The notes under the pieces are model-generated. The model was not told the origin of the DNA. It did not search any database and saw nothing but the letters and a program-made list of their open reading frames with translations. Both the position numbers and the translations under genes were made by a program. A DNA stretch of 64,000 bases from Neoarius graeffei (Eukaryota > Chordata > Actinopteri > Siluriformes > Ariidae): assembly GCF_027579695.1 (NCBI RefSeq), contig NC_083575.1, forward strand, positions 35,935,382 through 35,999,381, written 5' to 3'. Positions 1 to 12,584 of this stretch are shown one piece after another (the stretch's first letter is position 1; every line of letters starts with the position of its first letter).

Positions 1-3000
1 GTTTGCTCTTGCTCCATCAGCACTTGTAAATTGCCATTCATCTCTAATAAGTTATCTGTTTCTGTTTTATATGAATACCCTCAACCTTGTATTTCTACTC
101 AAACATATTCTTGTCCCTTTGCTTGTTGGGAAAGGGAGAAGATTTTACTCAGTCAAGCATGGTTTTTCACATTTCCACTTATATACTCTGTATGCTTGAA
201 AATTCTACAGTATATCATTCGTGTTCACAAAAACTGTCCTCACCTAAACAGGAAATGAATGAGCTTTTCAATCCTGAGCTGTAGATAAGTGTTCTACTCT
301 TTTTCCTACCTCAGTCCCTGATTTATCAAATGAAGCACATTTTAATTGCAGTGCAGTATTTAACCATTCTCTCACCTCTGATCACTTCGACCTTGCGCGG
401 ACAGACCGTGCATTTGTATCCTTTTGGCAAACTGCATGGGAATGTCTATGATACTGTGAGAATGTGAGAAAGAGGGACAAAGTGTGATAGAGTAAATGCC
501 AGGGAACATCAGAATGACTCATGGTGAAAATGGGACATTTATCTCAATGGAGAACTTCCACAGAAAGGTGCTAAGGACTGGGCATAGAGGTTGACTAAGG
601 CACGGTGAATGGGCCCTGCTAGTTCAGTGTTGTTACAGACCCTCATATTTAATGGAACTTTATGTACTCTGGATGTACATTGAGCAGACAAACAAATTAA
701 TGAGTTAAACAAGATTTTAAGTTAACATTCCTATCTAGACTATGTAATCACAATCATTTTTTATCACAACTTTTTTCTTTTCTTTCAAACAACTTACACA
801 TCCCAGTGTTGGTCAGATAACAAAATCATCTCTATATTTGTGATAACTTGAGATTACTTTTTATACTCAGCGGAAATCTTTCAAGCAAACGGGTGATGCA
901 TTTTAGATAAAACAAATAGTTTTATAAACGATGTAGTATTTCTATCATACTGCACTAATAATTTCAGATAAGTTGCAAAATGAACACACATTAGACGCGA
1001 GTTACAAGTACTTCAAATCCCTTCATTAGTACAGGTTAGTATATACATGTTAATTGGCTTAATGTTTTCTCCCGTCCTTTGTTATGCAAAATGTTTCCCA
1101 TGCCCAAAGCTTTCAGAAAATGGCTGCAAAAACAACCGTTCCAGTCTCTGTTTGATTTCACATATTGGCCCATCAGTTGCTTTCACGTGTATGAAAAAAA
1201 AAGGAAAGAAAGCAGTGGCAGTGTTCTTAGAAAGTGCTAGAAAACAAAGCCAAGGAGAATGTGTGAAAGGGGCTGTGAGGTTAGGGGAAGGAGGGCAGGC
1301 AGCCCAGTCCCTGACGGCACGGAAACAAATCACCGTTCAGAACAGGAAGGGATTGTCCAGGTCCTGCCCAGCACCTTTTCATCTTTTGTAGGGCTTGGTG
1401 CTTTATCATGCAGATCGCCTTGGATGAGGAGGCCTGTGTTAGGATGCCTTTCTCTCGGGTACATGGTGGGGAGCTATTTACCCTAAACCCTTCCTCATGA
1501 GACACGGTGCCCCCTTTCATTTGCAGCCGCCAATCCACTGCTCTCTAGTCAGTCCATTACCTGGTGACGGAAGACTTGTGTGAGAGAGCCAAGGAATAAC
1601 GTTAATGAATGCATTCCTATACACATGCATCCTGAATCCCGGCAAAGCGTAACTTTGTCTCAATCATGTTCAAGGCTAATGAGAAACTTCACACTTTCTT
1701 CTGCGTCCCTACCTCTAAACTCTCTATGCCTTAACTTTACCCTGTCCAACACTCTAGTTTCTCTCTGCCTCAGCTGCATAGATCCCATTATAAACTCCCT
1801 CCTCGGTGACTTCATCTGAGCCAGTATGTGGAGTGATCTGAAAATAAAAGCAGCCCATAAACGGATGAAACCAAATCCAGTTGGTGAGAACATCCTCACC
1901 ATGGTTATGCCATATTTATTCAATAACGTCATGGACTCAGTAGATAAAATCAGCTGCAGAAAAAGTGTAATTAAAATCTAAGACCCCTTCAATGAATGAT
2001 TTTTTGACTGTTTTATAGAAAAGTTGCAAATGTAATGAATCAGTAGTTTGGATTCCACAAACACGAAGCATTCATGCCATTAGTTAATTATTTATACAGT
2101 CAGATTGAGTACATTAGTAAAACAACCATAAAAAATATCAGTAATAAGAATAATTTCACACACACTGCTTCAAGGCTCATTACCAGTACCAAGTATTTGG
2201 AAATGCATTATTAAATTTGACCTTGTTCCATAAAATTAAACCAGATGTTATTTTCAGTGGAAGTCGTCATTTGTAAACATGTGTACTCCTATAAAATTCA
2301 GTTGATTTACCATGGAGGCCTTCTGGTTCTCGCTCCAAACAAGCCATGCTCTGAGTGAACACACTGACCAGACAGAGGCCCATAGGTTCTCCCAATGGGC
2401 TTGTCACTACTTCTTCTTTTTGCCTATTGGGTCCTTTGTATTAGGACTGAACTGGGTGCTAATTTGACGCGCTGCAGAGATAAAAAAAAAAAGGGGGGGG
2501 GGATTGTGGTCATTTCAGCATCAGAGGACTGGAATGTGGGCTATTTAATGCAGGAGTCAGTCCCTCTAGGTCATGGACAGGCCCCCCCCCAAAAAAAACC
2601 CCTCCTAGACCGCCTTGCTAAATAAATAGAGAAGTAATTAACAGGACATTGAGAGGGAAGGCTTCTACCCATAGGACATATCATCACTACTAACACAGTT
2701 GGGTGAAAATAAAAGGAAGGGGTTAGTAGGGTAGCAAAGAACTTGGGGATTTAAAGAGCGATACAGAAAGAAAAAGTGGGAAAAGAGCAGTGGCAGAGAG
2801 TAAAAAGAGGGCTGGGAAGAAATTCCCAGAATAGTGGGAGATATATCAAAGTGTGTGTTTTGTTAGGAAAAGGGAGAAAAAGAGAAAGCAGGAAATAAGA
2901 GAAAAGGGACAGACTGGCATATCTTAAGGCAGGCTAAATTTAAAAGGCACATAGCAGGGGGTGAGGTTTATTTGAGAAGGGCTTAAGGGCATTTTTGTCT

Positions 3001-3257
3001 GAAGAAGCAAAGTTTGGGAGATTCCCAGTGTCAGAGTCCACACCATCTAGATGCACAAATTTCACCTCTTTGACCGCAGGTCAGATCCAACTCATTTGTA
3101 GTCATCTGTGCAAAGATAAATATCAAAATGTAAAGTTATAACATTTACACAACTAAGATGTGCTTATGTTGTTTTTGTTCTTTAGATAGGACTTTAGCTC
3201 CTTTGTAGCATGCCATTGCAGCTCTCTCACGCTGAGCTGCAGTGTCTTTAATCAATT
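1..3257. other. Unassigned non-coding DNA, no gene recognised
   Basis: I see no exon, RNA gene or known repeat here. Open frames such as 1047-1391 (+) have no recognisable domain and no supporting splice signals, and I treat them as chance. Two homopolymer pairs stand out: A then G runs at 2482-2502 and C then A runs at 2582-2598. A purine-rich stretch on the + strand covers roughly 2703-2910. The region could be intronic or intergenic; conserved non-coding elements cannot be judged without a comparison. Confidence 0.5.
2703..2910 (+). repeat. Polypurine-rich tract
   Basis: About 200 bases on the + strand are strongly enriched in A and G (runs of ggaagggg, aaagaaaaag, agggagaaaaagagaaagc), interrupted by few pyrimidines. 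It is not a clean microsatellite. I see no coding or RNA signal in it. Confidence 0.45.
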
Positions 3258-3433
3258 AATCCTTGACTTGCAACCACGTGATCAAAATGTGCTACGTCAT
3301 GAGCATCCGCCATGATGGTGGATATACAAACCAACTCAGATGGCGGCCGCTGAAAGCGTGTCTGTAAACAATGCTGAATATTACCACGATTTGCATGGCC
3401 CAGCGAAGATTCAGTACAAAGAGAAGATAGATA

Positions 3434-4851
<1,418 letters not shown>

Positions 4852-5711
4852 TATGTGTGGTTTTGACCCATATTATTTAAAAAAGTCAGACTTTTCTGAA
4901 GATAAGACGCTTCTACCGACCATCGAGTACCCAGATATTGCGTTCTATCTGTTTGGCAGACTTTGTAGATCGACAAATCTCAAATGAAGGCTTATAAGTC
5001 CATGGAAGCCTATAACATCTTTGTCCCTGGATGGGTAAATACTTTATTAATTAAACCAGTCAACAATGACAAAGCAGTTGTACTTGCAAGGGTAAGTTAG
5101 GGCTTCTTTTGCATTTAGTTTACTTCTATGTGTAAAAAACAGACAAAGTGTGAAGTTTTGATAAGTCTCTAGCTTTATGGCTCACAAATCGCATTTCAAT
5201 TTATTTATTGTGCCCAGTCTGGATTGCTTCTATCGTATAATTCTGCTGGCGCTCCTAGAAGCGAAATGGTAATACACGTGTTAAAATTATAGCTACGACC
5301 GAGTGAACCACGACAAGACAACGCTCATTTTATAGCAAAATTCTAGCAACATGAAATAAAATTCTTCCATGATATTATTTAGAAAGCTTCTAAATCTCAC
5401 CTGAGATAAAATGATTACTACAAACACGAGTTGTTTTGGTTTTAGCCTCTGTTAGCTCAGCCCTGCCGATGTCGTTCAGCCGTCTCCTCTCCTTACTAAG
5501 CTTCAAAGTTTCCTCGCCCTCTTTCTAAAAAAATTCTAAATTCTAAAAAATCTGAACGTGCCACGGTCACGAGTACTGTTGTGACCACAACCATATACAG
5601 CACAAAGATATGGCAAGCTAAAAGAACGCTTAAAGCAGTGAAAACAAAGAGAGTTGTGCATGCGTGACTATAGTGTTTTGTATGGAATGTCACTTGACCC
5701 TGCATTTCTAT

Positions 5712-6468
5712 TAGGGATGTCCCGATCAGGTTTTTTTGCCCTCCGATCCGATACCGATCATTTGATTTTGAGTATCTGCCGATACCGAGTCCCGATCCGA
5801 TACTTCTTATAATCCATAAAAAATAAAGACGAGGAAAGAAACGGATCCAGGATGTTCCTCATTTTTTATTTAACACCTTATTTTAACATCCAACAACTCC
5901 GTTAGCAAACAGAGCACTTACGTGAGGCAGTTTGAACAATAAATAACAAATTTAAAAAAAAAAAACTTAAAATACCTGGCAGGAATGTAAACAAATAAAA
6001 AAAAAAAAAAAGTGCCATAGTACTGGTAATTTGCTTTTAAGAACGCATCTCACAGTGGTGTACAGTAATTTCAATTAAGGAAATGAATGTTTTTCTTGAT
6101 GAAAACAAGCATTTCTACCCTTTCAGGTTTGAGCCCGTTTCTTTTGTCATCCAACGAAAAAAAAAATGATCTCATGCTTTGCTTTCCGCTTCGAACTGCT
6201 TCCGTGTTCAACTTTGCCGGCAATAGGCAGCCAATAACCAATAGCGTCTCCGCTACAAAGTGATGTCATGCCGCACGCGTTGATGTTGCTGTGTTGAGAC
6301 AAGAGGTCTGGTCTCACTCCGTGCCAACGCATAGCTATTGATGTGTTAAAAATGAGAATATATATATATCCGATCCCTGATCGGGAGGCAATGCCCGATT
6401 CCGATCGAGTCTGAAACCATGTGATCGGGCCCGATTTCCGATCACGTGATCGGATCGGGACGTCCCTA
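5712..6468. mobile_element. hAT-type non-autonomous element (757 bp)
   Basis: The ends are TAGGGATGTCCCGATC and an inverted copy with one mismatch. The element is flanked by a perfect 8-bp duplication ATTTCTAT (5704-5711 and 6469-6476), which fits hAT integration. Subterminal regions repeat GATCCGATACCGATC-like words in both orientations, probably transposase-binding sites. No transposase reading frame is present, so it would depend on an autonomous relative. It is inserted in the right part of the ISL2EU-like element. Confidence 0.9.
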
Positions 6469-6532
6469 ATTTCTATATCCACCAACATGGCTGATATTTG
6501 GTTTTCTAATTGGCTTTGACGTCACTTGCAAG

Positions 6533-7368
6533 CAGGGCTTTGAACCGGTTCAAGGAACGAAAACGAAAACCGGGAACTTTTTCTATTTCACATGGAACAG
6601 AAACGAAACCAGAAACTTTATTATTTTTTATGTTCCGGAACAGAAACGCTTATTAAAAATAATGGTAACTGGTTAATACCGGTTTTTATTTAATTCCTCA
6701 AAGTTTCCGTAGCCTACAAATAAAGTCATTCTCCTCCTGCGCAAGTTTCTATGACCCGCTGGGGTTCACTTCCTGTGTGACGTTCGCTGACTGAATGGAG
6801 AGAGCGGGAGGGTGGACTACTATCACGTCTCCACATCTTAAATAAGAGGTAAATATTGCAGTCTATCGTTATTCAAAAACGTCAATTTCAAACACGATAT
6901 CAATATATTTGTCCACGTTAATGAGAGGCTCGCGAACATTAAATGACGTTAACCTCTGTTAGCCTATCAATGCATAGGGCCTGACTAGCCTTTGGTAACA
7001 CACTAAACGAATTATCTTTCATTTTTGGCATTTTTTTCTGTTTGTGTAGATGGGAAGACATACTGAGAATCCAAATCGCCAACATTTGAAATAATAATTG
7101 TTTTGAATTATTTCTTGTCTTATTTAATGAAGGTTGTAATAGAATTAGCCTACATTTGGCTTAAGCTGGATGAGACAAAGACATAATTTTATAGCCATAT
7201 GTTAAACAGCTGACAGGGAACGTAATTAACCGTTCCGGGAATGAAATTTTTTTGTTCTAACCGGTTCGGGAACGTCTATTTAATGGTGGAACCCAAAACC
7301 GGAAACGTTAAAATTCCGTTTCTGTTCGGAACGAACCAATAGGAAAAAAATTCTGGTTCAAAGCCCTG
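6533..7368. mobile_element. hAT-type non-autonomous element (836 bp)
   Basis: The ends are CAGGGCTTTGAACC and its inverted copy. The flanks carry a perfect 8-bp target duplication CTTGCAAG (6525-6532 and 7369-7376). Subterminal AACCGG and GGAACG words are repeated. No coding region is visible. The target word is part of the terminal repeat of the ISL2EU-like element, so this MITE cut that terminus in two. Confidence 0.92.
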
Positions 7369-7385
7369 CTTGCAAGTCAAGGATT

Positions 7386-8393
7386 TGATATCAACAATCA
7401 AGCCGCTTTGCTTCCAACAGCAGATTCTGTTTTGAAACTATATGGGCTTCAGGCTATCGGTGTATGATGGATCTGAATCAGCATCAATATGGTGTAATTA
7501 GCATTGACTGACTGATTTACACTGCAAAAAAACCCCTCTCTTCTCTCCCTAAATGTCACAGTACTAATATTTTCTCTCTATTTGATTGACACATTCATAA
7601 TGGTTATAGATTTTTTTTTCCCTACAGAAATTTCCAAGGGGATATCTAATGCCCAGTTGATCTCATGGAGAATTATTTATGATTTATTGTATGCAAACTT
7701 GATAGTGTTGTCTCATTTTGTGTTTATTCATCATGCTACCAATTTGTATGAACATAAATGAACATGTGTGTAATGGATATGTGTACAAATGAGTCTGTGT
7801 GCAGAAATGTCTTTGTCAGTGATGCGTGGATTTCTCGGGTCTGTCGCTTGGTATCTGCGATTCCTGCAGAGAGTGTGTACAGATTGAATGGAGAGTGACT
7901 GTGCTGGTCCAGCAGAGACAGAGAGAGCGATTGTTCTCGGAGAGCAACACTGGGCACCATTGTAACCTGCCAGGGACTGGAGCACAGAACCAGGACACAA
8001 AGACAATTAAAGTACTTCCAACATGGAGACATCACCACAATGGCCACTCTCAAAGAGTCATACACAGATAAAAAGGGCTCCTCCCCTCTGCCACAACAAA
8101 GGCAAAACAGCCCAGTGGTGTGCCACAGTGTGATCCACAATGCAGAGACCATACTTAGAAACAGTTTCTGACCCTAAGCTTGAACCGTGCTTAACAACTA
8201 CACAATTCATTTTAGCACTAATGCTACACATCTACTATATGGACTACAGCACAGTAATAATAGAGAAACACCACATATTATTCAGTGAAGCACAATCACT
8301 CTTAGAATTTTAATATACGTCTTTATAAAACTATTATTTCTAAGACTGAACTGTGAATTATGTACATCCTAGAGGTGTAATGCAAAGCCAATA
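7386..8393. other. Unassigned non-coding DNA
   Basis: About 1 kb between the ISL2EU-like element and the next hAT. Overlapping open frames on both strands at 7731-8152 have no recognisable domain and look fortuitous. No repeat family or RNA gene was recognised. Confidence 0.5.
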
Positions 8394-8401
8394 TTTGTAT
8401 C

Positions 8402-9586
8402 CTGGGTGCGATTTGCTGGGGGGGGATCATCCCCCCCTCTGGTTTTTATCTCTGCTGAAAAAAAATCCTCGGGGACAACCCCGTCAATAAAACAAACAAA
8501 CCAAAAAAAAAAGTTGACATGACAGGCATGTTGTGACACAGTTTTCTATGGTCTACATTGCACTCACTTTCAAAATGACCCGAAGTGGCAGCTTTGATGT
8601 TCATGAACGTCCCCAGCAAATAGATACATTGTAGATAATAACAATATCTTTGCGTTCTATGCAGGGATGCAAACAGCTCGCCTTTTGGCGGATGCCACCT
8701 TTTTCACGGCCAATTTTTTTTTGGGGGGGGCGTTGGAGTGTCTGATTATAATCTCATCTCATTATCTCTAGTCGCTTTATCCTTCTACAGGGTCGCAGGC
8801 AAGCTGGAGCCTATCCCAGCTGACTACGGGCGAAAGGCGGGGTACACCCTGGACAAGTCGCCAGGTCATCACAGGGCTGACACATAGACACAGACAACCA
8901 TTCACACTCACATTCACACCTACGGTCAATTTAGAGTCACCAGTTAACTTAACCTGCATGTCTTTGGACTGTGGGGGAAACCGGAGCACCCGGAGGAAAC
9001 CCACGCAGACACAGGGAGAACATGCAAACTCCACACAGAAAGGCCCTCGCCGGCCCCGGGGCTCGAACCCAGGACCTTCTTGCTGTGAGGCGACAGCGCT
9101 AACCACTACACCACCGTGCCACCCTCTGATTATAATTTCAAAGTAAATTCTGTATTAAAATTACTAAATAAGCAAATCCGTTACAGTCCATGAAACAAGA
9201 AGTATAAGGATGAGAAAAAAACAGTTTAAATCGGAAAGCTGCACACAATGTGAACTGCGCCATCAGAGCAAACTGTTCATTTAGTATTCATGTATTTTAG
9301 TGATTTTCGAGTCACTGTCCATTTAATCCGGAGGGAGAGAAACATCACAGCAACGCGACAAGCAATGCGAACTTTGTTGTGTGTTAGTGTTCGTGTATTT
9401 AGTCAGAGAGATAGGAAGATGAATTTACTATCTCTGGTTTAGTGTTCGTTTTCATTTAGTGTTATTCATTTGATATCATCGGATGTTATTGAGCTGTTAG
9501 CCTATTGTTACCTTAATTTTGTGACGTTTCATGATTAAAAAAAAAAAAACATCCCCCCTTCTGTTTTTTTGACAAATCGCACCCTG
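8402..9586. mobile_element. hAT-type element carrying a SINE (1185 bp)
   Basis: The ends are CTGGGTGCGATTTG and an inverted CAGGGTGCGATTTG, with a perfect 8-bp duplication TTTGTATC outside (8394-8401 and 9587-9594). G-rich and C-rich runs just inside both ends (8418-8425 on the left, 9552-9557 on the right) extend the inverted symmetry. Subtracting the SINE and its duplicated target leaves about 0.8 kb. No transposase is seen; this is a non-autonomous copy. Confidence 0.87.
8753..9124 (-). mobile_element. tRNA-derived SINE, Mermaid/DANA (V-SINE) type, copy 1
   Basis: Full-length copy on the minus strand. Its tRNA-like head carries a pol III A box (TGGTGTAGTGG) and a B box of the GGTTCGAGCCC type. 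A conserved central part follows (GCATGTTCTCCCTG; TCCAAAGACATGC), then a tail (GTCAGCTGGGATAGGCTCCA) resembling the 3' ends of L2-clade LINEs. A perfect 12-bp target duplication TCTGATTATAAT flanks it (8741-8752, 9125-9136). Mobilisation would use LINE machinery in trans. Frames inside it are spurious. Confidence 0.9.
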
Positions 9587-9594
9587 TTTGTATC

Positions 9595-9969
9595 TGTATC
9601 TGTTTGGTACTCCAAATACTCGCAACTGTTTTCGTGTTAGAATTTAAAGTCAAACAAAGCCCAAAAACTAAATGCCGTGTGCTGATCACGGCAAGTGCCC
9701 TGATGTGCTCGCAGCACATTTTAATTAAAAATCAAACTTTCTAACAACAATTTATTTCATTTTAAAAGTTGCGATATTGCTAAAAATAGGCTAACAGGGT
9801 GCGGTCATTTGCACTGAAACCCGATATCCGCTTGTGATATAACCAGCACATGAGTACACCATTCGCGTCAGTAACACAGAGCCATCGACGGAAATTTTCT
9901 GTAATTTTTTTGTGTAGTTTTGCTGTGCAAACATGAAACTGTTCCTGAACAAAAAGCGATTCAACCATA
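9595..9969. other. Unassigned DNA between hAT and Tc1 copy 2
   Basis: AT-rich, with a few CpG-bearing words. An open frame at 9780-9968 (-) shows no domain I recognise. Nothing else can be supported. Confidence 0.45.
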
Positions 9970-9971
9970 TA

Positions 9972-11565
9972 CAGTGGTGTTTGAAAGTTTGTGAACCCTT
10001 TAGAATTTTCTATATTTCTGCATAAATATGACCTAAAACATCATCAGATTTTCACACAAGTCCTAAAAGTAGATAAAGAGAACCCAGTCAAACAAATGAG
10101 GCAAAAATATTATACTTGGTCCTTTATTTATTGAGGAAAATGATCCAATATTACATATCTGTGAGTGGCAAAAGTATAGGAACCTTTGCTTTCAGTATCT
10201 GGTGTGACCCCCTTGTGCAGCAATAACTGCAACTAAACGTTTGCGGTAACTGTTGATCAGTCCTGCACACCGGCTTGGAGGAATTTTAGCCCATTCCTCT
10301 GTACAGAACAGCTTCAACTCTGGGATGTTGGTGGGTTTCCTCACATGAACTGCTCGCTTCAGGTCCTTCCACAATATTTTGATTGGATTAAGGTCAGGAC
10401 TTTGACTTGGCCATTCCAAAACATTAACTTTATTCTTCTTTAACCGTTCTTTGGTGGAATGACTTGTGTGCTTAGGGTCGTTGTCTTGCTGCATGACCCA
10501 CCTTCTCTTGAGATGGACAGATGTCCTGACATTTTCCTTTAGAATTTGCTGGTATAATTCAGAATTCATTGTTCCATCAATGATGGCAAGCCGTCCTGGC
10601 CCAGATGCAGCAAAACAGGCCCAAACCATGATACTACCACCACCATGTTTCAGAGATGGGATAAGGTTCTTATGCTGGAATGCAATGTTTCTCCTTTCTC
10701 CAAACATAATGCTTCTCATTTAAACCAAAAAGTTCTATTTTGGTCTCATCTGTCCACAAAACATTTTCAATAGCCTTCTGGCTTGTCCACGTGATGTTTA
10801 GCAAACTGCAGACGAGCAGCAATGTTCTTTTTGGAGATCAGTGACTTTCTCCTTGCAACCCTGCCATGCACACCATTGTTGTTCAGTGTTCTCCTGATGG
10901 TGGACTCATGAACATTAGCCAATGTGAGAGAGGCCTTCAGTTGCTTAGCAGTTACCCTGGGGTCCTTTGTGACCTCGCCAACTATTACACGCCTTGCTCT
11001 TGGAGTGATCTTTGTTGGTCGCCCACTCCTGGGGAGGGTAACAATGGTCTTGAATTTCCTCCATTTGTTCACAATGTGTCTGACTGTGGATGGGTGGAGT
11101 CCAAACTCTTTAGAGATGGTTTTGTAACCTTTTCCAGCCTGATGAGCATCAACAATGCTTTTTCTGAGGTCCTCAGAAATCTCCTTTGTTCGCGGCATGA
11201 TACACTTCCACAAACATGTGTTGTGAAGATCAGATGTTGATAGATCCCTGTTCTTTAAATAAAACAGGGTGCCTACTCACACCTGATTGTCATCCCACTG
11301 ATTGAAAACACCTGACTCTAATTTCACCTTCAAATTAACTGCTAATCCTAGGGGTTCACATACTTTTGCCACTCACAGATATGTAATATTGGATCATTTT
11401 CCTCAATAAGTAAATGACCAAGTATAATATTTTTGTCTCATTTGTTTAAGTGGGTTCTCTTTATCTACTTTTAGGACTTGTGTGGAAATCTGATGATGTT
11501 TTAAGTCATATTTATGCAGAAATATAGAAAATTCTAAAGGGTTCACAAACTTTCAAGCACCACTG
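9972..11565 (-). mobile_element. Tc1/mariner element 2 (1594 bp), near full length
   Basis: The ends are CAGTGGTGTTTGAAAG and its inverted copy, with TA on both sides (9970-9971, 11566-11567). The inverted repeats are very long, about 200 bp each (9972-10180 and 11360-11565), and closely similar over their whole length. The transposase lies on the minus strand between them. Length and layout fit a complete Tc1-family element; only the coding part is damaged. Confidence 0.95.
10192..11213 (-). pseudogene. Tc1 transposase pseudogene, copy 2, catalytic E changed to K
   Basis: Reading on the minus strand, residues from 11213 start near MPRTKEISEDLRKSIVDAH, with a first helix-turn-helix (YKTISKEFGLHPSTVRHIV), a GRPTK linker and a second DNA-binding helix pair (HESTIRRTLNNNGVHG). 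The frame is lost near 10770, just before WTDETKIELFG, and again near 10700. The C-terminal half resumes with [22 protein letters not shown] and SPDLNPIKILW, ending GGHTRY with a stop. The third catalytic residue, normally E in NPIENLW, is K (codon at 10378-10380, AAA on the minus strand). Frameshifts and the lost catalytic residue each make it inactive. Normal length would be about 340 residues. Confidence 0.92.
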
Positions 11566-11745
11566 TATAGGCTGTTGACAAGGGATCTCCAGAAGACCCG
11601 GTCCTGTGCTTTTCTTTCGATTTGAGTCCAGGTGTACCCCAGCCTCCTGATGTCTGTCTGGAGATCTCTACGCCAGGTGTTCTTTTGCCAACCTATTCTC
11701 CTCTTCCCCTGTACACTGTATATGGGTACAAATATGAACAAATTA
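11553..11745 (-). pseudogene. 3' fragment of a non-LTR retrotransposon ORF2
   Basis: Minus-strand frame with GKRRIGWQKNTWRRDLQTDI and LGYTWTQIERKAQDR, a pattern typical of the extreme C-terminus of non-LTR retrotransposon reverse transcriptase proteins. Only about 60 residues remain. The family-level clade (RTE or similar) cannot be fixed from this much. It abuts Tc1 copy 2 on the left, and the assembly gap follows on the right, so the missing part may lie in the gap or may never have been present. Confidence 0.6.
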
Positions 11746-11759
11746 ATAAAAAATGTAGT

Positions 11760-11772
11760 NNNNNNNNNNNNN
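11760..11772. other. Assembly gap, 13 N
   Basis: Thirteen undetermined bases. The true gap size is unknown; a short fixed or estimated run of N is often a placeholder. Confidence 0.99.
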
Positions 11773-11983
11773 TGTATGGATATTATTTGTCAGTATGAAG
11801 AAGTTTTTTTGGGGGGGGGTTTCTTTGGCTTTAAACTGAAAGTGGGTGTGGTCAATACCTGGAGTGTTTTATTTTTCTCAAATTGAACCCTATCACTATG
11901 CTCATGAAGCACACTGGATAACAGTGAAAATAGTGAAAAAGCAAGACTCCTGGGAAAGGAAGCCATTTTCATTCACAAATTAT

Positions 11984-12353
11984 CTCATCTCATCTCATTA
12001 TCTCTAGCCGCTTTATCCTTCTACAGGGTCGCAGGCAAGCTGGAGCCTATCCCAGCTGACTACGGGCGAAAGGCGGGGTACACCCTGGACAAGTTGCCAG
12101 GTCATCACAGGGCTGAAACATAGACACAGACAACCATTCACACTCACATTCACACCTACGGTCAATTTAGAGTCACCAGTTAACCTAACCTGCATGTCTT
12201 TGGACTGTGGGGGAAACCGGAGCACCTGGAGGAAACCCACACGGGGAGAACATGCAAACTCCACACAGAAAAGCCCTCGCCAGCCATGGGGCTCGAACCC
12301 GGACCTTCTTGCTGTGAGGCGACAGCGCTAACCACTACACCACCGTGTCACCC
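11984..12353 (-). mobile_element. tRNA-derived SINE, Mermaid/DANA type, copy 2
   Basis: Same family as the copy at 8753, minus strand, nearly full length. A short gap removes part of the block after the CCTGGAGGAAACCCAC word. It is flanked by a perfect 13-bp duplication ATTCACAAATTAT (11971-11983 and 12354-12366). Confidence 0.9.
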
Positions 12354-12371
12354 ATTCACAAATTATAGCAA

Positions 12372-12374
12372 AAT

Positions 12375-12406
<32 letters not shown>
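12372..12406. repeat. (ATTT)n microsatellite
   Basis: About nine uninterrupted ATTT units directly downstream of the SINE target duplication. Confidence 0.95.
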
Positions 12407-12584
12407 GAACTTATTAACCTCCTCAAACTGATGTCCTGTGGATTTCCCACATCAAGGAACTGTTATTTACAGCTGACATCTGACATTTACAGCTGACTTA
12501 TAATATTTTATCAGATTTACTTTAGTTTTTGTTTATTATATTCCATGAGAAAATCTAAAAAGTTCACTTGACACACATCAGAAT

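Noticed and set aside
1047..1391. 114-residue plus-strand frame with a hydrophobic start
   Set aside because: No recognisable family, competing frames on the other strand, and no promoter or splice evidence.
7731..8152. Overlapping minus-strand frames of 91-138 residues
   Set aside because: Three overlapping frames in the same place with no domain and no splice pattern; likely chance.
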